From IMG/VR virus record IMGVR_UViG_3300044695_001432, positions 1 to 41,483 of that record: a stretch of 41,483 bases of DNA. The stretch is one strand, 5' to 3'. This document shows, piece after piece, positions 30,556-41,330 of the stretch (within the stretch, counting starts at the first letter, position 1; the number at the start of each line of letters is the position of its first letter). A program made the translations under genes and the position numbers. The notes beneath the pieces were generated by a model, which saw only the letters and a program-made list of their open reading frames with translations, did no database searches and was not told where the DNA came from. The stretch is from a virus.

Positions 30556-33500
30556 TTATGGATATAGCTGCGTTCCCGCAGAATCATACACATACAATGG
30601 TGCTGCTGTTGTAGCACCATCAGGGAAACGGAATCCACCTGTTGATGATCTAATTATACCCGCAACGTCGAATGTTGTATTTGGAGTCACGGTATTTACA
30701 CCAACTCGACTTGCATTTTTCTGAATGAATAGCTTGCCGCTGCTGAAGTTTAGCACTGCCGGTGTGATTGCTATTGTATTACCAGTTAAGGTTAGTGTGC
30801 TTGCGGCAGAAGAACCTAGAACTGTATTACCAGAGACCGTAAGATTTGCATTGGCCGATAAAGCACCATTGACAATTGTTCTGTCTGTTACTACAGCAGG
30901 ATCACCAAATATTGAATTACCAGCAACATATAAATTAGTGCTGATTGTTTGACGACCAGTATGCGAAATCAAACCTGTGGTCGTGATTGTTTTAGCAGCA
31001 GCACCAAGTGTGGTGTTACCTGATACTGTTAGATTGGTGCTAATGGTCTGACGACCAGTATGCGAAATCAAACCTGTGGTCGTGATTGTTTTAGCAGCAG
31101 CACCAAGTGTGGTATTGCCAGATACCGTCAGATTATTATCAATAGTCTGACGACCAGTGACTGTTAGCAGACCAGTAATACCAGTAGTTTTTGCGGATGC
31201 ACCAAGAGTCGTATTACCGGTAACCACAAAGTTTTGAGTTATTGTTTGACGACCAGTATGGTTTATATAACCAGTTGTGGTAATTGTCTTACCAGCAGCA
31301 CCTAGAACAGTATTACCATTGACATTGATATTACCATTAGCAAATAACGTGCCATTAATTGTGCTGCGTTCTGATACATTTGTTGGGTTACCAAGAACAG
31401 TATTACCAGAAACGTATAGATTCTGACTAATTGTTTGACGACCAGTGACCGTTAGCAGACCAGTAATACCAGTAGTTTTTGCGGATGCACCAAGAGTCGT
31501 ATTACCCGCAACACTCAAATTACCATTAGCTGTTAATGCACCATTCACTATAGTGCGATTTGTTTCTACTGTAGCATCACCAAAAACTGTGTTACCAGAT
31601 ACTTCAAGATTTTGACTTATTGACTGACGGCCAGATAAAGCCAAATACCCTGTATGAGATAGTGTACCTGTTGTTGTTGGACTAATTTTTGTAGCATACA
31701 AGGTAGCAGCATTAGCTACTTGTAATCTATTAGAAATTAATAGACGCAAAGCAGTATTAGTTGATGTCAGACCAGTTTTAACATTGCTAATAGCAAGATT
31801 GGTATTAGCTAAGGCCGCACGTTCTATTGCTTTTGTCTGATATGTGGCCGCAGCATTAGCTACCTGCAAGCGGTCGCTAATAAGCGTGCGAAGCGCTGTA
31901 TTTGTGCTTGTTAAATTATTCTTGACATTTGTGATAGCAAGATTGGTATTAGCAAGCGCGGAATTAAATGTGCTTAATGATACACTACCTGATTCGTTAC
32001 CCCAATATACTGAGGTTCCATTTGTTCTTAGAATCTGATTTGTAGTACCAGTTGAACCGTTAGCTATCACACCAGCAAGTTGAGTATTACCTGATACTGT
32101 AAGATTTGTGCTGATTGTTGCTCGACCTGTATGTGAAATCAGACCAGTTGTTATGATCGTCTTAGCAGCAGCACCAAGTGTTGTATTACCAGAGACTGTT
32201 AAATTTGTGCTAATTGTTGCGCGACCAGTATGCGCTAGCAGACCTGATGTTGTCGGATTGCTTTTTGTAGCATACAAGGTTGCAGCATTAGATACTTGTA
32301 ATCTATCAGCAATTAATGTACGAAGTGCAGTATTTGTTGATGTTAAATTGGTCTTGACATTGCTAATTGCAAGATTAGTATTAGCAAGCGCCGCGCGTTC
32401 AATTGCTCTTGTTTGATAGATAGCGGCCGCATTAGCTACTTGCAAACGATCATTGATAAGCGTGCGCGTAGCAGTATTCTGTGCATAACGGCTTTCAATA
32501 TCAACACCACCAACTCTAACCTTTGTGGCCTTAAGCTGTGATACGTTTAGATTTGCAGTTTCAAATGATGCATGATTGACATTAATACTACCTGCGCCAG
32601 GTTCTAGTGTATAATTACCAAACACATAGAAATCTTTGGTACCAGCATCACGAATTATGCCGATATGATTATTGGTGACACCATCTTTTCTATAATGACC
32701 GTAGAAACCAATATCGCTTACATCAGCTGTATTATTATTTGCAAGAGAGATCAAATTATCTGATGTGTTGATAGTCGTCTGATTAACAAACGTAGTATTA
32801 CCGGTAACTATCAATCTACCATTGATATTGACGTTAGCACTAAATGTAACAGCGCTTGCAACAGTTTGGTTACCACCTGCGGTCTTGCGAAGATATAGTG
32901 TAGCGGCATTTGAAATTTGCAGACGATCATTGATTAGCGTACGAAGCGCAGTATTTGTGCCAGTCAGATTTGTATTCAGACGACCAATAGCAAGATTGGT
33001 GTTAGCTAAGGCCGCACGTTCAATCGTCTTAGTCTGATAAGTGGCCGCAGCATTAGCTACCTGCAAGCGATCACTAATAAGCGTACGAAGCGCAGTATTG
33101 GTTGATGTCAAGTTGATCTTGACATTGTTAATTGATAGATTGGTATTGGCTAATTGCGATTTAATGAAAGCATTTGTATTAGCCAATTGTGATTTGATAA
33201 ATGCATTTGTATTAGCTAAGGCCGCACGTTCAACAGCTTTTGTTTGATAGATAACGGCAGCATTAGCTACCTGTAATCTATCAGAAATCAATGTGCGAAG
33301 TGCAGTATTGGTTGATGTCAGACCGGTCTTGACATTGCTTATTGAAAGATTGGTATTAGCCAATTGTGATTTGATAAATGCATTTGTATTAGCTAAAGCC
33401 GCACGTTCTGTAGCTTTTGTTTGATAGATTGCGGCTGCATTAGCAACTTGTAATCTATCAGAAATCAATGTGCGAAGTGCAGTATTGGTTGATGTCAGAC

Positions 33501-35310
33501 CGGTCTTGACATTTGCAATGGATACATTTGTATTGGCAAGAGCAGAATTAAATGTAGCTTCTGATATTCCTCCGCCACCACCAGTAGAAGTAATTGTAAT
33601 ACTATCTGTTGACGGATTAGCTGCAAGAGTAATACCAGAACCGGCAACAAATGTTAGAGTATCACCTTTACTATCAGCAAAAATGCTATTTGCACCAACC
33701 GTTATTCTTGAGAATGTATTTGTAGAATATCTAGCCTCAGCATTGGCAATTTGAATCCGATCCGCAATCAATAAACGAAGTGCTGTATTGGTTGATGTCA
33801 GACCGGTCTTGACATTTGCAATGGATGCATTTGTATTTGCAAGTGCAGCACGCTCAATTGCTTTTGTTTGATAAGTTGCAGCAGCATTAGCAATTTGTAA
33901 TCTATCCGCAATCAATGTACGAAGTGCAGTATTGGTTGAAGTCAGACCAGTTTTAACATTGCTAATAGCAAGATTGGTATTAGCTAATGCTGCATTAAAT
34001 GTACCTACTGATACACCACCACCAGATACAATAGATGCAATATAAGCATTTGTATTTGCTAGAATCTGCTTTACATAAGCATTTGATGCTGCATAAGCTT
34101 TTGTTGTAAATTTAGCATCAGCATTAGCAACCTGTAAACGTGCATTAATTAATGTACGAAGTGCAGTATTGGTTGATGTCAGACCAGTCTTGACATTGCT
34201 TATTGAAAGATTGGTATTGGCCAGAGCAGCGCGCTCAATTGTCTTTGTTTGAAAAGTTGCAGTAGCATTAGCAACCTGTAAACGTGCATTAATTAATGTA
34301 CGAAGTGCAGTATTGGTTGATGTCAGACCAGTCTTGACATTGCTTATTGAAAGATTGGTATTAGCTAAAGCCGCACGTTCAATGGCTTTAGTTTGAAATG
34401 TGCTAGTAAGATAATTATTTGATACTAAATTTTCTACCTGTCCAGATTTTGTAATAACTTTAAGTTGGCCTGTAGTGCTTGATTTTAATGTAGTATTACC
34501 CAAAAATATTGTGCTACCACTAAGGTATAAATTAGCAAAACGACGACCTGCAGCACCTAAGTTATAGGTATTGTTTGCCGCAGGAATAATAGCTTGAGTT
34601 TGCAGAGTTGTAGCAATGTTATTACCAATAGCGGCGCTTTGAACTTGTATTGTTGTTGAATTGCCTGAAGCTGTTACAGTAGCACCAACAAAATTAATTT
34701 CTGTGACGCTACTACCTACTACAGAACCTTCTTCTTTTACTGTAATAGAACCACCGCCACCACCAGCAACTGTATTAGCTTGCCATTTACCTAATGTGCT
34801 ATTCCATACAAGAGCTTGTCCATTTGTAGCAGAATCAACGGAATTGATGTCAACATCATCCAAACGATTAAGTTTGGTTTCACCAGTTCCACCATGTTTT
34901 GCTGCTAATGCAAGACGAGTTGCTTGAGAGCTAATTCTTTGTGTTAATTCATCAAATTTGTTAGTAAGTTTTTGTTCAACTGAGGACACGTCACCTGCAG
35001 GACCCTGAGGACCTATAGGTCCTACTGGACCACGATCACCCTTTTCACCTCTAGGCCCTTGAGTCCCAATTTCACCGCGGGCGCCCTTTTCGCCCTTTTC
35101 GCCTTGAGGACCTTTAGGACCAGGAATACCTGGAGGGCCACGATCACCCTTAGGACCCGCAGGACCACCAGCAGGTCCTTGAGGACCCTCAGGACCTTGA
35201 GGTATATTACGAATATCCTCAAGCAGCTTAGATTCTACACGGCCGGCTTCATCACGCGCAGCTTTTAAGGCTGCGGCAAGGATCTTTGCTGCTTCTATGG
35301 ATAGGGTCAC
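30556..35310 (-). CDS. Giant collagen-like, repeat-rich fibre protein
   Basis: A 1584-residue virion fibre candidate. Residues 1-35 form a helix, residues 39-106 are Gly-X-Y collagen triplets with one interruption, and a Gly-rich linker follows. Then come about twelve modules of roughly 46 residues built around [20 protein letters not shown] and [14 protein letters not shown] (coiled-coil-like), with an inserted domain containing [20 protein letters not shown] and [10 protein letters not shown], a pattern common in T4-like environmental phage fibres. The last third is a set of beta modules ([19 protein letters not shown]). It ends [20 protein letters not shown] with no S74 chaperone domain. 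The start is GTG overlapping the portal stop (GTGA), with AGAGGA upstream. T4 has no fibre gene here; receptor binding or a head/neck fibre are both possible. Confidence 0.88.
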   Translation of the reverse strand: MTLSIEAAKILAAALKAARDEAGRVESKLLEDIRNIPQGPEGPQGPAGGPAGPKGDRGPPGIPGPKGPQGEKGEKGARGEIGTQGPRGEKGDRGPVGPIGPQGPAGDVSSVEQKLTNKFDELTQRISSQATRLALAAKHGGTGETKLNRLDDVDINSVDSATNGQALVWNSTLGKWQANTVAGGGGGSITVKEEGSVVGSSVTEINFVGATVTASGNSTTIQVQSAAIGNNIATTLQTQAIIPAANNTYNLGAAGRRFANLYLSGSTIFLGNTTLKSSTTGQLKVITKSGQVENLVSNNYLTSTFQTKAIERAALANTNLSISNVKTGLTSTNTALRTLINARLQVANATATFQTKTIERAALANTNLSISNVKTGLTSTNTALRTLINARLQVANADAKFTTKAYAASNAYVKQILANTNAYIASIVSGGGVSVGTFNAALANTNLAISNVKTGLTSTNTALRTLIADRLQIANAAATYQTKAIERAALANTNASIANVKTGLTSTNTALRLLIADRIQIANAEARYSTNTFSRITVGANSIFADSKGDTLTFVAGSGITLAANPSTDSITITSTGGGGGISEATFNSALANTNVSIANVKTGLTSTNTALRTLISDRLQVANAAAIYQTKATERAALANTNAFIKSQLANTNLSISNVKTGLTSTNTALRTLISDRLQVANAAVIYQTKAVERAALANTNAFIKSQLANTNAFIKSQLANTNLSINNVKINLTSTNTALRTLISDRLQVANAAATYQTKTIERAALANTNLAIGRLNTNLTGTNTALRTLINDRLQISNAATLYLRKTAGGNQTVASAVTFSANVNINGRLIVTGNTTFVNQTTINTSDNLISLANNNTADVSDIGFYGHYRKDGVTNNHIGIIRDAGTKDFYVFGNYTLEPGAGSINVNHASFETANLNVSQLKATKVRVGGVDIESRYAQNTATRTLINDRLQVANAAAIYQTRAIERAALANTNLAISNVKTNLTSTNTALRTLIADRLQVSNAATLYATKSNPTTSGLLAHTGRATISTNLTVSGNTTLGAAAKTIITTGLISHTGRATISTNLTVSGNTQLAGVIANGSTGTTNQILRTNGTSVYWGNESGSVSLSTFNSALANTNLAITNVKNNLTSTNTALRTLISDRLQVANAAATYQTKAIERAALANTNLAISNVKTGLTSTNTALRLLISNRLQVANAATLYATKISPTTTGTLSHTGYLALSGRQSISQNLEVSGNTVFGDATVETNRTIVNGALTANGNLSVAGNTTLGASAKTTGITGLLTVTGRQTISQNLYVSGNTVLGNPTNVSERSTINGTLFANGNINVNGNTVLGAAGKTITTTGYINHTGRQTITQNFVVTGNTTLGASAKTTGITGLLTVTGRQTIDNNLTVSGNTTLGAAAKTITTTGLISHTGRQTISTNLTVSGNTTLGAAAKTITTTGLISHTGRQTISTNLYVAGNSIFGDPAVVTDRTIVNGALSANANLTVSGNTVLGSSAASTLTLTGNTIAITPAVLNFSSGKLFIQKNASRVGVNTVTPNTTFDVAGIIRSSTGGFRFPDGATTAAPLYVYDSAGTQLYP
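30951..31270 (-). repeat. 99-bp tandem repeats in the fibre gene
   Basis: The block gacgaccagt starts at 30951, 31050, 31149 and 31248, an exact 99-bp (33-codon) spacing. Adjacent copies share long identical stretches. Each unit encodes one [20 protein letters not shown]-type beta module, consistent with recent unequal recombination. Confidence 0.85.
31720..34390 (-). repeat. Degenerate repeats encoding about twelve coiled-coil-like modules
   Basis: Repeated units of about 140-160 bp carry the complement of Leu-Ala-Asn-Thr-Asn and Thr-Ser-Thr-Asn-Thr-Ala-Leu-Arg codons. Module length varies through extra copies of [11 protein letters not shown] and inserted domains. Copies differ mostly at synonymous sites. 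Confidence 0.85.
34993..35196 (-). repeat. Collagen-like Gly-X-Y coding repeat
   Basis: About 22 consecutive Gly-X-Y triplets at residues 39-106 of the fibre protein, rich in Pro, Lys, Glu and Gln ([17 protein letters not shown]), with one extra Gly at residue 49. Phage collagen-like segments form trimeric stalks. Confidence 0.92.
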
Positions 35311-37061
35311 CGTCTTGATCCTCTTGTGCTATTTACTAGATCATCTGCTTCGACTATTGACAAGTCGATTGTTGATATATCTATAATCTCACCAGTATCC
35401 ACAGATTCCATAATACGAGTCATGCTTTGTATAAGCAATTCTTCATCTTTGGTAAGATCATCAGATTTTGATGAATCTGCATCAAATGATTCAGCAAATG
35501 ATTTAGTTTTAGGTTCTTGTTTAGGTTCATCAGGCATTTGTTCAGGTTCAGTTTTCTTAGCCTGAATTGCTTGATCCATCTGATCAGCCGAAGTTTCTTC
35601 CATTTCAGATTCCATTTCTTCGATCTGCTCATCAGTAAATCGAAGAACGTTTTTCTGCACCCATTCTTTTGTATAGAACTGATTAATATAAGGAGATATT
35701 GTATTCAATAGCTGTAGACGAGATGTTAATACCTCTTGATCTTTTAGCTCTGAAAAATAATTATCTTTTTGGAAATCATATTTGATATATGACCGCATCT
35801 CACGCCATTCTTCGCGTGACATCACACCTTTAAGGGCAAGTTGAATTTCCATAAGATGATCAAATAGCATTGTAAAGCGATGGCGCAAGCGACCAATGAA
35901 ACGAGAGAATTTTACTTCATCTCTAGTAATTTCATTTGAGCGGCCTAAGCTAAATTGACCATCTGGCTCAAGACGTGAAATCGGCACTGACAGTGATTGA
36001 TATAATTTCTTTCTGAAATAATCAACATCCGCCATCTCACCTAGATTTTGACCACCAGGTAATGTAGTAATTTCTGTACCACGAGCGCCTTCGCGGCGCG
36101 GCAACCAGAAATCTTCAAGCATGGTCATGAACTTGCGGTCGTCACGAACCTCACCTGTCGATGCATCATAAACCAAACGATTCTTATGACGAATCATCAT
36201 GTCACGCAGATATTGTTCGGCCTTAGGCTTAGGTAGATTACCTACATCAATATAGAATATGCGACGTTCAGGTGCGCGGCTTAGGCGATAGATCACAACC
36301 GCATCTTCTAACATGCGTGTCTGATTGAGAGGCTTGATAGCTTTATGCAGATGTGATAGTACCATGCGATTGCGATTATCAAGCATACCTGAATTTACAT
36401 AGCAGATTGAATCAGGTGAAATCTTGACGCCTTGTGAATAGGCTGCGCCTGCAAGACCTGCAGGATTATACAAATAATATTCTGAATAAGCAGGGACTGT
36501 AGGATTCTTATCCTTAGTCGCATCACCATTTTCTTTTTTCTGAGGTACGCGCACCTTGCGAATACGGCGCGGATCAATATAACGCAGCTCTTTAATACCA
36601 TCACGAGGTTTAGCTACATCAATCATGATATGATAATAAAGACGACCATCAACATACCAACGGCGGAAAATCTCATAGCATATATTTGAGAAATCTAATA
36701 GCTCAAGAATTTCTTCAAATTCTTCTTCCATACGTTTTTTAATACGTGTGGGTTGTTTGAGATCATCCATAGAAAGACGAACAACAGAAGCATCTTGATC
36801 TGTCACTAATGCTTCATTGACAATATCATCTACCGCAGCTTCAACTTCAGGATTCATAGACATTTCGCGATAGCGAGTAATAAGCTCGGCCTCGCTTTTA
36901 GCAGTGCCTTCTAAATCAACGAATGTTCCGTAAGCGCCGCCAGGTGCGATTTCAACCGCGCCGTCATCCTTCTGTTCCGGAACGAATGACGGGATCTGTA
37001 CAGCCCTTTTGGCGTCTTCGTCAGCCTTGCCGATACGGAAGCCAAATAGCTCTATAGCCAT
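35307..37061 (-). CDS. 20: Portal vertex protein (gp20-like)
   Basis: The dodecameric portal at the head vertex, through which DNA is packaged. The 584-residue protein is longer than T4 gp20 (524) because of an acidic, Gln/Lys-rich C-terminal extension ([19 protein letters not shown]). Core blocks: [81 protein letters not shown] and [12 protein letters not shown], all typical of T4-like gp20. GAGGGA is placed before the ATG. It follows a terminator hairpin that also contains a late-promoter-like CTAAATA, so portal expression is probably reset relative to the tail genes. Confidence 0.97.
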   Translation of the reverse strand: MAIELFGFRIGKADEDAKRAVQIPSFVPEQKDDGAVEIAPGGAYGTFVDLEGTAKSEAELITRYREMSMNPEVEAAVDDIVNEALVTDQDASVVRLSMDDLKQPTRIKKRMEEEFEEILELLDFSNICYEIFRRWYVDGRLYYHIMIDVAKPRDGIKELRYIDPRRIRKVRVPQKKENGDATKDKNPTVPAYSEYYLYNPAGLAGAAYSQGVKISPDSICYVNSGMLDNRNRMVLSHLHKAIKPLNQTRMLEDAVVIYRLSRAPERRIFYIDVGNLPKPKAEQYLRDMMIRHKNRLVYDASTGEVRDDRKFMTMLEDFWLPRREGARGTEITTLPGGQNLGEMADVDYFRKKLYQSLSVPISRLEPDGQFSLGRSNEITRDEVKFSRFIGRLRHRFTMLFDHLMEIQLALKGVMSREEWREMRSYIKYDFQKDNYFSELKDQEVLTSRLQLLNTISPYINQFYTKEWVQKNVLRFTDEQIEEMESEMEETSADQMDQAIQAKKTEPEQMPDEPKQEPKTKSFAESFDADSSKSDDLTKDEELLIQSMTRIMESVDTGEIIDISTIDLSIVEADDLVNSTRGSRR

Positions 37062-37072
37062 GAGAATCCCTC

Positions 37073-37106
37073 AAAAAAAATAGGTCCGCTATATTTAGCG
37101 GACCTA
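37073..37106 (-). terminator. Intrinsic terminator between genes 19 and 20
   Basis: A perfect 11-bp stem (TAGGTCCGCTA / TAGCGGACCTA) with a 4-nt loop AATA, followed in the minus direction by eight T residues. The stem and loop include CTAAATA, a late-promoter-like core, giving a combined terminator and promoter. Confidence 0.92.
37089..37096 (-). promoter_or_regulatory. Late-promoter-like CTAAATA inside the gene 19/20 terminator
   Basis: GCTAAATA at the tip of the terminator hairpin, about 28 nt upstream of the gene 20 ATG. Same core as the elements before genes 23 and 3. Confidence 0.42.
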
Positions 37107-37132
37107 TCGGTAGTTCCGCTAGTGGTTTTAGA

Positions 37133-37690
37133 TTAGACCGCTAGCGTGCCAGTTGTACCTGGGTTTACTAGATCCCAGTAATCATATGCAAATTCTACCG
37201 GGAATGTTTCAATCTGTTCACCTTGATCCCAAGCCAGATCAATGGCTCCGATTTCTGTCGGAAAGATATTCACAAACCGATATGTACGCAAAGCCTCACC
37301 AGTCTTAGCATATTGGGTCACAGTCGCGGTAGTGCGATATGACGCAGATGTTGCTAGCTGTGGTGCGCGTAGATTGGATTGATGCGAATTAATCGCATTG
37401 CTCCAAATTTCCATTGCAGAGCGCACCTGAAAATCTTCATCATTCAAGATATCAACTCTCCAGTTTTGGAAACTACGAGTGCCAGCAATCTTAATACGGC
37501 GACCGTAGTAAGCTTGTTCAATTACACCAACTGTGCTTTGCGGAATCTGCGCTGCACGACATGTAAATGAAATTCTAGATCCTATGTTCGGTACACCAGA
37601 TGGAGTATCGACAATGACGCTAAAGAGCGATGGGCGGGCACCACCAAGCGGGAGGCCTGCTGATGCAAATTCTGAGACATTAAAAGCCAT
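37133..37690 (-). CDS. 19: Tail tube protein (gp19-like)
   Basis: The subunit of the inner tail tube through which DNA passes. The 185-residue protein is slightly longer than T4 gp19 (163). It begins MAFNVSEFASAGLPLGGARP and includes SFTCRAAQIPQSTVGVIEQA, YYGRRIKIAGTRSFQNWRVD, VRSAMEIWSNAINSHQSN and the C-terminal WDQGEQIETFPVEFAYDYWD, typical of T4-like tube proteins. AGGAGG lies 10 nt before the ATG. It follows the sheath gene directly and precedes a strong terminator. Confidence 0.95.
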   Translation of the reverse strand: MAFNVSEFASAGLPLGGARPSLFSVIVDTPSGVPNIGSRISFTCRAAQIPQSTVGVIEQAYYGRRIKIAGTRSFQNWRVDILNDEDFQVRSAMEIWSNAINSHQSNLRAPQLATSASYRTTATVTQYAKTGEALRTYRFVNIFPTEIGAIDLAWDQGEQIETFPVEFAYDYWDLVNPGTTGTLAV

Positions 37691-37713
37691 GTCTTATTTC
37701 CTCCTACCGCGCC

Positions 37714-39645
37714 TTAAAACTGACCGACGATTTCGGTGAACTCGACGCCGGTGCGGACCGCGACGAAATTCAGCTGAATGAAATTAATCGAGCGAGCGGG
37801 CTTCACATAGATATCACCAACAAACTCATTACGGTCAATAACCTCAGGAGTATTGTTTGATTCATCGCAGACAACACGGAAATCATAGATACCGCGACGA
37901 CCTTGCACATCACGCAGGAACGGCTCAACTAGATTACGGAACTGAGCGCGCGTAAATTCATCATTGAACTCGAATAGAGTAAATTTCGCGGCCGTGCTAA
38001 TCGCTTTTTCAAGAGTAATAAAGAGGCGACGAACATTGATGCGATCAAAAGCTGATGGCTTCGCAAGCAATGTCTTATCACCAAAAAGCACCGTACCCTG
38101 ACCTGGGAATGTAGTAACAGGATTGATACCGTTTTTATAAAGTTGGTCACGCTGTGCTTTAGTCGGATTCCATGATAGCTTGATAATATTTTTTATCTGA
38201 CCACGATTAAATCCTGCAGGGGAGAACCACGGATCACGTTCATTGTCAGTACGAACCATCAAGCCAGCAGTATCACCATTCAATGGAACATAGCGATATA
38301 GATCATTATATTTGTCATAGATGTATTTGTATCCACTATCAAGGACCGCATAAGAAGATGATGGTAATTGATTGCGATATTCAATTACATGATCAGTTTC
38401 TTTACCCACATAACTTGAATTATTTACTACATCTTCACGTCGTGGTGAGATAACCGCAATACAATCTTTACGAACCTCAGCAACACTGTTTATGATGAAA
38501 ATAGCTTTTTGGGCGCCGCCCGCTCCACCAAGAATAAGTGATACATCAACTTCTTCTGGATTTGCAAATTTGCTATATCCTGCCCAAAAATCATTGGTAC
38601 GAGGCGTGCCACCATCACGACCTAATACAAATGATGCATTGATTGGACGAGATTGAGCACCAGCACCAAAGCTTACACCAGAAGATGCCTTACCTGCATT
38701 TGTAACGCCTGTAAGATGTGATGTCCACCAAACATATTGTGATCTTTGATTGATCACTTCTTTGTAATAATTACCACCACCATCTTGTGTCAAAGCATCA
38801 TTTGCTTTCGACACACCAGCAAAACGCTCAATTACGGTATTAGCACGCCCTGACCATAATCCATCTTCATCGGCCACAACAATGTGCATCTCATCACCTG
38901 AGCCGCCTTGCTTTGAGACATATTCTGATGAACCTGGGGCAGCATCAAAATAATTATAAAATTCCCAACGACGATTTACACTTGACTGTGAAGCTACAGT
39001 ATTACCAATATATTTTGATTGCAGTGTTAGACTTGTATTATTTGTAACAGCTGCTACCTTGACTTCAACTCTATCAGGTCCTGCAATAAGAATATCACCC
39101 ACACGAATCTGATTATTAAATGTAGTTGAAGAACCTGTAACGGTTGTGCTATTATTGGTAAAGGCAAGAGTACCTGTTAATGTGCTTGACCATGCATTAG
39201 CTGTAGGACATACAGAAATACGGAGCGAATTACCAAGTTCACCTGGATATTTTGCAACCCAGCTACCAACACCTGAAATACCGCTAGAATAATTTAGATC
39301 ATAGTCATCATCATTTTTAATAACGGTATTTGTTGTATTAGCTGCATTTGTTGTGGCGTTACGCGCATTTGTAGTGCTTCCGGCTTCATTAATAACGCGG
39401 ACTACAAATAATTGATTACCGTAACCAAGAAAACTGGCAGCGGTAAAAAATGGATCCGCGGTATTGGAATTTGGTTTACCAAACTGAAGCGCAAGGCTAT
39501 CTTCGGTATCAATCAATACTCGCTTTTGTACCGGACCCCAACGAAAAGCGCCAGCAATACCGCCAGTCGTCGTGCTTACCGCAGGGACGATCGTAGACAG
39601 GTCGATTTCGCTGACATTCACGCCGGGAGAGATTTGAAATGCCAT
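37714..39645 (-). CDS. 18: Contractile tail sheath protein (gp18-like)
   Basis: The contractile sheath around the tail tube. From MAFQISPGVNVSEIDLST it is 643 residues (T4 gp18 is 659). N-terminal FRWGPVQKRVLIDTEDSLAL and the C-terminal conserved domain LFEFNDEFTRAQFRNLVEPF, followed by YVKPARSINFIQLNFVAVRT, identify it clearly. An ATG two codons upstream (39651) lies too close to the AGGAGG; the ATG at 39645 has an 8-nt spacing. An exact TATAAATA late promoter lies 43 nt upstream. The middle part is variable and beta-rich, as in other sheath proteins exposed on the tail surface. Confidence 0.97.
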   Translation of the reverse strand: MAFQISPGVNVSEIDLSTIVPAVSTTTGGIAGAFRWGPVQKRVLIDTEDSLALQFGKPNSNTADPFFTAASFLGYGNQLFVVRVINEAGSTTNARNATTNAANTTNTVIKNDDDYDLNYSSGISGVGSWVAKYPGELGNSLRISVCPTANAWSSTLTGTLAFTNNSTTVTGSSTTFNNQIRVGDILIAGPDRVEVKVAAVTNNTSLTLQSKYIGNTVASQSSVNRRWEFYNYFDAAPGSSEYVSKQGGSGDEMHIVVADEDGLWSGRANTVIERFAGVSKANDALTQDGGGNYYKEVINQRSQYVWWTSHLTGVTNAGKASSGVSFGAGAQSRPINASFVLGRDGGTPRTNDFWAGYSKFANPEEVDVSLILGGAGGAQKAIFIINSVAEVRKDCIAVISPRREDVVNNSSYVGKETDHVIEYRNQLPSSSYAVLDSGYKYIYDKYNDLYRYVPLNGDTAGLMVRTDNERDPWFSPAGFNRGQIKNIIKLSWNPTKAQRDQLYKNGINPVTTFPGQGTVLFGDKTLLAKPSAFDRINVRRLFITLEKAISTAAKFTLFEFNDEFTRAQFRNLVEPFLRDVQGRRGIYDFRVVCDESNNTPEVIDRNEFVGDIYVKPARSINFIQLNFVAVRTGVEFTEIVGQF

Positions 39646-39688
39646 GATCATTTCCTCCTAGAGATATCTGATGTATTTCCATCCACGA

Positions 39689-39696
39689 TATTTATA
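39689..39696 (-). promoter_or_regulatory. T4-type late promoter before gene 18
   Basis: Exact TATAAATA on the minus strand between the end of the terminase gene (39705) and the sheath gene start (39645). Confidence 0.85.
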
Positions 39697-39704
39697 AAAA
39701 GCCA

Positions 39705-41330
39705 TCAGACTCGGCTCCAACGATCAAACCATTCACCATCACCCGATGATCCATCTAAAGACATCGGGTCATCCATTGTGCCGTCATCATAAAAACCTGC
39801 CGGCAACAAATCTTCATCCATTTCTCGCAGCTTTTCTTCAGCTATACGATGTCTAATATCTATATCAGTTAATTCTTTAAAATAAAGTTGTTTAGCTAGC
39901 CAACCAAATAATACCAATGACATCACAAGGTCATCATTATATCCCTCTTCGGCCTCATAGCTACTACCCTTAGATACAAAATTTGATAATTCTTCGATAA
40001 TATCAAAATCTTCGATTATAAGCTTATCACCTTCAATAAGTTCTTTTAAGCTTGAGCAACCTACGGCCTTAACAAATCTTGATGTTGTTACACCAAGCTG
40101 TGACCGACCAGAAAACCCTGCGCTGAGTTGTTGCCCACCGCGTCCCATTTGTGTAGTCCATAATACATTTTCGCATTCCAGATCACGATGCAGAGTTTCA
40201 GCAACGGTCTTACCAATATCATTAGTTTCAACCAAAATATATGCATTATTATAAGCCCTCGCATATCTTGCTATGATTTCCGGATAAAATGAAGATACTA
40301 CATTATTGTTTCGATATTTTGCGACTACTCTATAAGGCACCTGTGATACGTCAACTACCGTAAAGGCAGAATAGTCAAGACCAACACCATGACCAGTATC
40401 AACCATGATTGCATATGTGTGCTTAAATTCAGGCTGATGATAAATGTCAACACCCCAAGCATCTCTTGATACATTCTTAAAGGCCATAGACCTAAGCTTT
40501 GAACCAGAGATAAGTGTGAGTGTACTTCCAAGAAACTCAGTTTCAAATTCTTGCTTAAATTGTTCTTCGCTGGTATTACGAATAGTCTGTTCGCGCCACT
40601 TATCATCACGACCTGGTGTATCGCGCCAATGCACTTCAATTGGCACGTATTCACTACGTTTCTCAGTCGCATCAACCCACATCTTGTAATAATGGTTTAG
40701 ACCGTTTGGTGTCGAAACAACAATAATCTTTGATGTCTTACCAGAGCTAATCGTGGGATAAACAGATGCAAAAAATTCTTCAGCGATATTGCGTGGTACG
40801 AATGCAAATTCATCTAGGAAGATCAAGTTATATGAACCACCACGAATCGCACTAGCTGAAGTTGCAGATGCTAATATCTTTGAACCATTCTCAAGTTCAA
40901 TATTACCCTTGTTCCATATGACAATACCTTGCTGCATCCATTTTGGTATATGTTCATATGCAAGTTGAATTTTGGCAAGCATGTCTCGCGCAAGACTGCC
41001 TTTGTTGGCTAGAATAGCAATGCTTTGATTGTCATGAAATAATATTAACCACAACATATATCCAGTAACAGTGGTAGACTTACCAGACTGACGAGGCATT
41101 TTGCAGATAGAAAATCTATTATCTTTAAAGGTGCGAACCATCTTGCGCTGATATTGATATAAACCAAAGTTTATCAAACCGCGGTCAACACTGACAATCT
41201 TCATATAATTTTCAATGAAGTATTCAGGATCTTTAGCACATTTGTGATATTCACGGATTTGATCTTCCGTGAAATTTATCTTTACGCCAGCTTTTTTTAA
41301 TGTAGGATTACCAAGATAATTATCAGACAT
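39705..41330 (-). CDS. 17: Terminase large subunit (gp17-like)
   Basis: The packaging motor ATPase and headful nuclease. From MSDNYLGNPTLKKAG it is 541 residues (T4 gp17 is 610). The ATPase domain has Walker A RQSGKS (80-85) and Walker B LIFLDEFAFV; the nuclease domain begins with the metal ligand region MVDTGHGVGLDYSAF and later ILVETNDIGKTVAE and YNDDLVMSLVLFGWL. The open frame extends to a GTG four codons upstream, but the ATG at 41330 gives the usual short overlap (ATGTCTGA) with the terminase small subunit gene. The C-terminus is acidic. Confidence 0.96.
   Translation of the reverse strand: MSDNYLGNPTLKKAGVKINFTEDQIREYHKCAKDPEYFIENYMKIVSVDRGLINFGLYQYQRKMVRTFKDNRFSICKMPRQSGKSTTVTGYMLWLILFHDNQSIAILANKGSLARDMLAKIQLAYEHIPKWMQQGIVIWNKGNIELENGSKILASATSASAIRGGSYNLIFLDEFAFVPRNIAEEFFASVYPTISSGKTSKIIVVSTPNGLNHYYKMWVDATEKRSEYVPIEVHWRDTPGRDDKWREQTIRNTSEEQFKQEFETEFLGSTLTLISGSKLRSMAFKNVSRDAWGVDIYHQPEFKHTYAIMVDTGHGVGLDYSAFTVVDVSQVPYRVVAKYRNNNVVSSFYPEIIARYARAYNNAYILVETNDIGKTVAETLHRDLECENVLWTTQMGRGGQQLSAGFSGRSQLGVTTSRFVKAVGCSSLKELIEGDKLIIEDFDIIEELSNFVSKGSSYEAEEGYNDDLVMSLVLFGWLAKQLYFKELTDIDIRHRIAEEKLREMDEDLLPAGFYDDGTMDDPMSLDGSSGDGEWFDRWSRV

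Noticed and set aside
30951-34390. Regular repeats that might suggest a CRISPR array
   Set aside because: The repeats are in frame, encode protein modules of 33 or about 46 residues, and lack spacer-like unique segments between short identical repeats.
35326-35336. GTAAATA near the end of gene 20 as a late promoter for the fibre gene
   Set aside because: It differs from TATAAATA and the CTAAATA variants and lies over the coding end of gene 20. The fibre start is better explained by coupling (GTGA).
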